Assembly (NCBI RefSeq): GCF_029024625.1
Contig: NZ_CP118953.1
Location: 868,001-932,000 of the forward strand
Source: Staphylococcus chromogenes
Lineage (GTDB): Bacteria; Bacillota; Bacilli; Staphylococcales; Staphylococcaceae
Reading direction: 5' to 3'
DNA: 64,000 nucleotides
Shown: positions 59,699-64,000 of the stretch, piece after piece
Layout of the letters: every line of letters begins with the position of its first letter
Numbering within the stretch: position 1 is the first letter of the stretch
The notes under the pieces: generated by a model
Told to the model about the DNA's origin: nothing
What the model saw: the letters and a program-made list of their open reading frames with translations, nothing else
Databases searched by the model: none
Program-made: the position numbers and the translations under genes

Positions 59699-60673
59699 TT
59701 ACATGCCCATATTTTGTTGTCCGCTTTGCATATCGCCTTGGGCAGCTTGTTCTTTTAAGGCTTCAGGATTTAAAATGTTATCCTCAATCGCCTTTTTAAT
59801 ATCACTATCTTTGTAATCCACTTTATATTCGTCTAAAAGTTTTTTATAAGCATCAGTTAAAATTTCAGGTTTTTCTTGTAATTTATTTTGAGTGATTTTT
59901 TCTTTTAATTTTGATTTTTCTTTATTAAAGTCAGTCGGTTGATCTGCACGAATGATATGATAGCCGTAGTCTGTTTTAACGACATCAGAAATTTCGCCAT
60001 CTTTTAACTTGAATAGCGCTTTTTCGAACGGCTTAACCATTTGGCCTTTTACAACATAACCAAGACTGCCATTTTTATCTTTACTTGAATCCATAGACTC
60101 TTCTTTGGCTAGTTTATCGAAGTCTTTAGGGTTCTTATCGAGTTGCTTTTTAATTTCGTCGATTTTCTTTTTAGCTTCTTTATCGGAAAGGCCTTCTTTG
60201 TCATTTTTGTCTTGCTTAACTTTGATTAAGATATGAGAAGCTTTTTTCGTATTATCTTTAATTTCTTTGTCAGAAATATCTACTTTTTCATTTAATAAAG
60301 CTTTTTGATATTCCATCATTTTACGTTGCTCTTTATATTTATCCATCGTCATGCCTTGTTGTTTTAAAAGGCTTTCAAATTGATCTTTACCACCGTATTT
60401 TTTAACTTCACTATCAATTTGTTTTTCAATATCATCATCATTTACTTTGTCACCATATTTGTCTTTTAAAATTTTACTTAATAATACTTTAAACGAGTTG
60501 CTAGCGATTTGGTCTTTACCTATTTCTTTCATCACATCTTCTACTTTAACATCACCAGCTTTTGAAGAAATGAGCGTTTGATCTTTTGATGAAGGTGTAT
60601 CATTCCCACAAGCCCCTAAAAGAACGGCACTCGCTGTAATAGGGATAATCATTTTCTGTAAACCTTTCTTCAT
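59699..60673 (-). CDS. prsA: Foldase lipoprotein PrsA
   Basis: A 324-residue peptidyl-prolyl isomerase outside the membrane that helps exported proteins fold. A lipoprotein signal ends LLGAC, with Cys22 the lipidated residue. A SurA-like N-terminal chaperone part, the parvulin domain (about 140-240: [48 protein letters not shown]) and a polar Gln/Met-rich tail follow. TAAAGGAG lies before the ATG. In staphylococci it affects beta-lactam tolerance and secretion. Confidence 0.95.
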   Translation of the reverse strand: MKKGLQKMIIPITASAVLLGACGNDTPSSKDQTLISSKAGDVKVEDVMKEIGKDQIASNSFKVLLSKILKDKYGDKVNDDDIEKQIDSEVKKYGGKDQFESLLKQQGMTMDKYKEQRKMMEYQKALLNEKVDISDKEIKDNTKKASHILIKVKQDKNDKEGLSDKEAKKKIDEIKKQLDKNPKDFDKLAKEESMDSSKDKNGSLGYVVKGQMVKPFEKALFKLKDGEISDVVKTDYGYHIIRADQPTDFNKEKSKLKEKITQNKLQEKPEILTDAYKKLLDEYKVDYKDSDIKKAIEDNILNPEALKEQAAQGDMQSGQQNMGM

Positions 60674-60882
60674 TGTGTTAGCTCCTTTATTTTTGAATTA
60701 TCACAAATTATATTACCACAATGTTAACCTCATACCAATGAAGAAGGATAAATCTAAGACTATTTTACGAGAAACAAAAAAACCGTGAAATAGACCTCAA
60801 AAAAGTATGAGGGATAAATCACGATTTAATATAAACTACATTTATAAAATGATAATTACAAAATTCTGAAGATGAAAAACAA

Positions 60883-61422
60883 TTACTTCTCATCAAGGAT
60901 CATGAAACCATTGATATGTTCTTCTATGTAATCACCTTGACGGGAAAATACAATGATTTTTAAATATAGAATATCCATAACAGAATAGCCTGCATTTAAA
61001 GCGAGTAAAAACATAGCATAATGACCATACTCAGGGAAACTTCGCGCTATAAATGCCATTGCAATAGTGATAATACACAAAGGCATAATAAGACATATAC
61101 AAAAATAAATTTTGTGTATAGGTTTATCGATATAGATATTATAAAACGGTAACCAACTGTGTCTTATGAGTTTATGCATTCGAAAATGTTTGAAATAGGG
61201 GAAAACCGTTAACAAATGTATCGCTTTATGAATAGGATATAATAAAAATAATAAGACTAAAAATAGAAAAAAATGCTTGTCTGTGAGTGTCACATTTTGT
61301 CTGAAATGAAAGATTTCAAAACTGATAAAAAATGTAATCACCATTGTGACAAAACTTATAAAAGCGATACGTGGTAGCCCAAAACGCGAATGTATATCTA
61401 TTGAGCGCGAGCAATTTAACAT
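60883..61422 (-). CDS. DUF3267-like membrane protein
   Basis: A 179-residue protein with four hydrophobic segments (about 20-38, 48-66, 105-128 and 135-155). The second carries PIHKAIHLL, where DUF3267 relatives have HExxH, so the usual metalloprotease-type Glu is replaced here by Lys. AAAGGAG stands eight bases before the ATG. It is between prsA and hpr, all on the minus strand. The function is unknown, and loss of the Glu argues against protease activity. Confidence 0.6.
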   Translation of the reverse strand: MLNCSRSIDIHSRFGLPRIAFISFVTMVITFFISFEIFHFRQNVTLTDKHFFLFLVLLFLLYPIHKAIHLLTVFPYFKHFRMHKLIRHSWLPFYNIYIDKPIHKIYFCICLIMPLCIITIAMAFIARSFPEYGHYAMFLLALNAGYSVMDILYLKIIVFSRQGDYIEEHINGFMILDEK

Positions 61423-61474
61423 AATGCATACTCCTTTAAATATTTAATAGATAAACTGTATTATCTACTTTGAA

Positions 61475-62005
61475 TTACTCCGCGTCAAGTAAATGTTTCC
61501 TTAAATGATCATGACACGCATTAACGTCATCAATAAAGTCTTTACCATGTATTTTAGCCACTAAATAATGGGCATCACTAAAATTAGGTTTATGGAACAT
61601 TTCTGAACTGAATTGTTCAGAGGCTTGATATACTGAATTATTATCAATGTTATATTGTTCAAATATATTCTCGATAAGTACAGTGCCTTTATCTGTTAAA
61701 TGTATAAACGTATTTCGCTTATCATGGGTGTCTTTTTCAAGCGTTAAAAGCCCTTGTTGTTCTAAACGTTTAGCAAAATTGTAGGCTGTTGAAACATGCA
61801 TGACACCATAACGTGAGATATCGGAAATTGTTACGCGATCAAATGCGTAAATAGTCATTAAAATAAGGTGTTCATTCATCGTTATGCCTGACTTGCGTAA
61901 CCACTTTTGCCAATCACGTTCAGCATTTTTCCAAATGACTTTAGACAACATGGCTGCTTTATGCGTAAAAAGGATACTTTCGATTTGCTTTTGTTTTTCA
62001 GTCAT
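61475..62005 (-). CDS. hpr: MarR-family regulator Hpr (ScoC)
   Basis: A 176-residue winged-helix regulator resembling B. subtilis Hpr/ScoC, which represses protease and sporulation-related genes. The DNA-binding core spans about 45-115 (ISDISRYGVMHVSTAYNFAKR and DTHDKRNTFIHLTDKG, helix 4 and wing). AAAGGAGCGG precedes the ATG. Its targets in staphylococci are not evident; prsA nearby is a candidate, since prsA is a target in B. subtilis as I recall. Confidence 0.85.
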   Translation of the reverse strand: MTEKQKQIESILFTHKAAMLSKVIWKNAERDWQKWLRKSGITMNEHLILMTIYAFDRVTISDISRYGVMHVSTAYNFAKRLEQQGLLTLEKDTHDKRNTFIHLTDKGTVLIENIFEQYNIDNNSVYQASEQFSSEMFHKPNFSDAHYLVAKIHGKDFIDDVNACHDHLRKHLLDAE

Positions 62006-62029
62006 ACGTACCGCTCCTTTCTTTAGCTA

Positions 62030-62064
62030 TAAAAAAACATGATACTGAGCGTATCATGTTTTAA
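62030..62064 (-). terminator. Terminator hairpin between the YtxH-like gene and hpr
   Basis: AAAACATGATAC pairs with GTATCATGTTTT; the A-run on the left becomes a T-run for minus-strand transcripts. Confidence 0.85.
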
Positions 62065-62104
62065 TACTATTATATCGAATTATTTGTTGATAAACACTAC
62101 AAAT

Positions 62105-62461
62105 TTACTTTTTAGATGGAAAATTTGTGATTTCTTCGCCACGATTTTGTAAATTTTCAATGTGGGATTGTAAACGTTCAATATTCGGGTTGATATCAGA
62201 TTGAAATTCACTAATCATTGTTTTGATTTCGTCACCGATTGTACCCGCAACGCTTTGACTTTCTGTTTTGATGTCATTGACATAACCTAAAATGTCATTC
62301 ACACTGCGCTTAATATTATCAACTTCTAATTCTAATTCGGATTTAGGCCGTTCTACAGTTGTACTTTCGATACGTGTACTTTTGCTACGTTGCGTTAGCG
62401 CTACACCCAATCCAGTTGCCACGCCAGCTGCAAGGCCTAGTGATATTTGTAAGGCTCTCAT
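62105..62461 (-). CDS. YtxH-like small membrane-anchored protein
   Basis: A 118-residue protein with one N-terminal glycine-rich hydrophobic helix (about 3-22, LQISLGLAAGVATGLGVALT) and a long charged helical tail, the layout of YtxH-domain or gas-vesicle-like stress proteins. I use the ATG at 62461 because AGGAGG lies five or six bases before it; a frame upstream to 62482 lies over the ribosome site. No catalytic motif. Confidence 0.7.
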   Translation of the reverse strand: MRALQISLGLAAGVATGLGVALTQRSKSTRIESTTVERPKSELELEVDNIKRSVNDILGYVNDIKTESQSVAGTIGDEIKTMISEFQSDINPNIERLQSHIENLQNRGEEITNFPSKK

Positions 62462-62545
62462 ACTTTTCCTCCTCTGAAGCACTTTTAATTTAACATACCC
62501 ATTATAACCGAAAATTATTCATTCATGGGGTGAAGTATATATTGA

Positions 62546-62971
62546 TTATTTGATTTGATCTGCAATTTGTTTCGCAATTGCTGCTTTTTCTTCATCATTA
62601 AAAGCATCCTCATGCGTTTCCCATTGATAGTCAAATCCGTCCATCCCTTCTTTATAACGTGGAATTAAATGGAAATGAATGTGAAAAACAGATTGCGATG
62701 CGTATTCACCATTATTTTGAACAATATTTAGTCCGTCTGGATTAAATGCCTCTTTAATAGCATTGGCGACTATAGGTAAAGCTTCTCCTATATGTTGCAT
62801 TGTTTCCACATCGGTTTCATAAATATTGGGTGAGGCTTTTTTAGGAATGAGTAATGTATGCCCTTTAGACAGTTGTGAAATATCTAAAAATGCATATACA
62901 TATTCATTTTCATAAATTTTATAACTAGGGATTTCTCCGGCGATGATTTTTGAAAAAATTGTTTCAGACAT
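62546..62971 (-). CDS. hit: HIT-family nucleotide hydrolase
   Basis: A 141-residue histidine-triad protein with the catalytic HIHFHLIP near residue 98 and the N-terminal TIFSKIIAGEIPSYKIYE. It hydrolyses nucleoside phosphoramidates and related nucleotides. The ATG at 62971 is nine bases after GGAG; codons upstream to 62989 lie over that site. It is divergent from ecsA, as in S. aureus and B. subtilis. Confidence 0.94.
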   Translation of the reverse strand: MSETIFSKIIAGEIPSYKIYENEYVYAFLDISQLSKGHTLLIPKKASPNIYETDVETMQHIGEALPIVANAIKEAFNPDGLNIVQNNGEYASQSVFHIHFHLIPRYKEGMDGFDYQWETHEDAFNDEEKAAIAKQIADQIK

Positions 62972-63099
62972 GGTATCCGCTCCCATCATTTTTTTAATAT
63001 TATAGCATTTGTTGAATCACATGTAACGTGAGAAAAACGTTTAAAGATGGTAAAGAAAGCTGTTTTTTTGTACAATAAATTTCACGGAGGTGCAGGATA

Positions 63100-63837
63100 A
63101 TGACTGTACAAGTTACTGATTTGACGGGGGGCTATGGCCAAACTCCAGTCATCAAAAATATTAGTTTTACACTTCAACCTGGAGAAATTGTTGGACTAAT
63201 CGGGTTAAATGGTGCCGGAAAAAGTACAACAATCAAACATCTACTTGGATTACTTACACCAATGGAAGGAGAAATGTCTATTTCAGGTATTAATATAAAA
63301 GAAAATATTGAAGCTTATCGTAAGCGTCTATCTTATATTCCAGAGTCTCCGGTCATTTATGATACGTTAACTTTAAAAGAACATATCGAAATGACGGCAA
63401 TGGCTTATGGTATCGATGCAGAAACGGCAATGGAACGAGCGAAACCACTTCTAAAAAACTTTAGACTCGAAAGTCAGCTCGATGTCTTTCCAAGTCATTT
63501 TTCTAAAGGTATGAAACAAAAAGTGATGATTATTTGTGCTTTTATTGTAGACCCTGAATTGTATATCATTGATGAACCTTTTTTAGGGCTCGATCCACTG
63601 GGAATCCAATCTATGTTAGATTTAATGGAATCAAAGAAAAAAGAAGGGCGCACAGTATTAATGAGTACACATATACTGGCAACTGCAGAACGATATTGTG
63701 ATCGTTTCATTATTTTGGACCAAGGTGAAATTGTAGCCATGGGAGATTTAGAAGAACTTAGAGCACAAACAAAAATGCCTCATCAAACTTTAGATGAAAT
63801 CTACATTAAAGTGACTGAAAGAGGCATAACAACATGA
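63100..63837 (+). CDS. ecsA: ABC transporter ATPase EcsA
   Basis: A 245-residue ATPase: Walker A GLNGAGKST near residue 36, Q-loop YIPESP, signature-like FSKGMKQK near 130, Walker B LYIIDEPFLGLDP and H-loop STHILATAE. EcsAB affects secretion, protease processing and virulence in Firmicutes. ACGGAGGTG precedes the ATG. The stop overlaps the ecsB ATG. Confidence 0.94.
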   Translation: MTVQVTDLTGGYGQTPVIKNISFTLQPGEIVGLIGLNGAGKSTTIKHLLGLLTPMEGEMSISGINIKENIEAYRKRLSYIPESPVIYDTLTLKEHIEMTAMAYGIDAETAMERAKPLLKNFRLESQLDVFPSHFSKGMKQKVMIICAFIVDPELYIIDEPFLGLDPLGIQSMLDLMESKKKEGRTVLMSTHILATAERYCDRFIILDQGEIVAMGDLEELRAQTKMPHQTLDEIYIKVTERGITT

Positions 63838-64000
63838 ACAATGCAAAACAGCTTTATGTGAAACGCCGGCAAAAAGATCAAAAGGAAAAACAATACTATA
63901 ATAAATTCATCTTTAATGGGCATTTTTCTGTTTTTCTTGTTATTTTATTAGGTGCATTTATTTTAGGATATGGTCAATGGTTACGCACCATTCCAACTGG
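63834..64000 (+). CDS. ecsB: ABC transporter permease EcsB (5' part)
   Basis: Starts with ATG at 63834 overlapping the ecsA stop by four bases and runs off the window after 55 codons. MNNAKQLYVKRRQKDQKEK followed by a first membrane helix (FSVFLVILLGAFILGYG) fits EcsB. Confidence 0.88.
   Translation, partial: MNNAKQLYVKRRQKDQKEKQYYNKFIFNGHFSVFLVILLGAFILGYGQWLRTIPT

Overview
This is a chromosomal segment of a low-GC Firmicute of the genus Staphylococcus. Supporting signs are the 16S/23S/5S sequences, tRNA-Gly variants of the kind staphylococci use for the pentaglycine cell-wall bridge, IS431-like (IS6 family) insertion sequences, signal peptides related to YSIRK-G/S with LPXTG sorting signals, and core genes in an order I recall from S. 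aureus (mutY, ntdP, Sav1866-type exporter, hemL, bcp, perR, rRNA; later airSR, xdrA, yheB/yheA, yhaO-yhaN-yhaM, prsA, hpr, hit, ecsAB). The fibrinogen/fibronectin-binding style adhesins suggest a coagulase-positive or intermedius/hyicus-type animal species, but I cannot name the species from the sequence.

Layout. 1-12.4 kb: core genes, namely a TagG-like permease, a YfhP-type membrane hydrolase, mutY, ntdP, a Sav1866-type exporter, an FMN/Fe-S glutamate-synthase-domain protein, an ArAE-type membrane protein, hemL, bcp, a D-2-hydroxyacid dehydrogenase and perR with a Per-box-like site. 12.4-20.4 kb: a complete rRNA operon with two promoters, 16S, spacer tRNA-Ile and tRNA-Ala, 23S, 5S and 25 downstream tRNAs, including three near-identical tRNA-Gly(TCC) genes with the non-ribosomal sequence signature. 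20.4-21.2 kb: remnant of an ISL3-family element. 21.3-37.2 kb: metabolism and regulation (EIIC-type membrane protein, fused amino-acid ABC transporter plus ATPase, queG, trmL, nagA and a NagB-like protein, fumC, ppx-ppk, an RluA-type pseudouridine synthase, airSR).

37.2-51.9 kb is an accessory region inserted between airSR and xdrA, which I recall as neighbours in S. aureus. It holds two LPXTG adhesins (one FnBP/MSCRAMM-like, one with a lone N3-like domain plus WNDGNIK repeats), a CDF metal exporter, gltT, a 3.6-kb IS431-like composite transposon flanked by a perfect 8-bp target duplication, and a decayed third adhesin. After these come an IS1182-family remnant and a group of small membrane-protein genes. 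The transposon splits a small host gene whose reading frame can be rebuilt exactly, and carries an MFS transporter plus a 5'-truncated, frameshifted asparagine-synthase-like gene.

51.9-64 kb returns to core genes: xdrA, a frameshifted DUF445 (YheB) gene, yheA, the SbcD/SbcC-like pair yhaO-yhaN, yhaM, a fragment resembling an ISL3 end, prsA, a DUF3267-like membrane protein, hpr, a YtxH-like protein, hit and ecsA, with ecsB running off the end.
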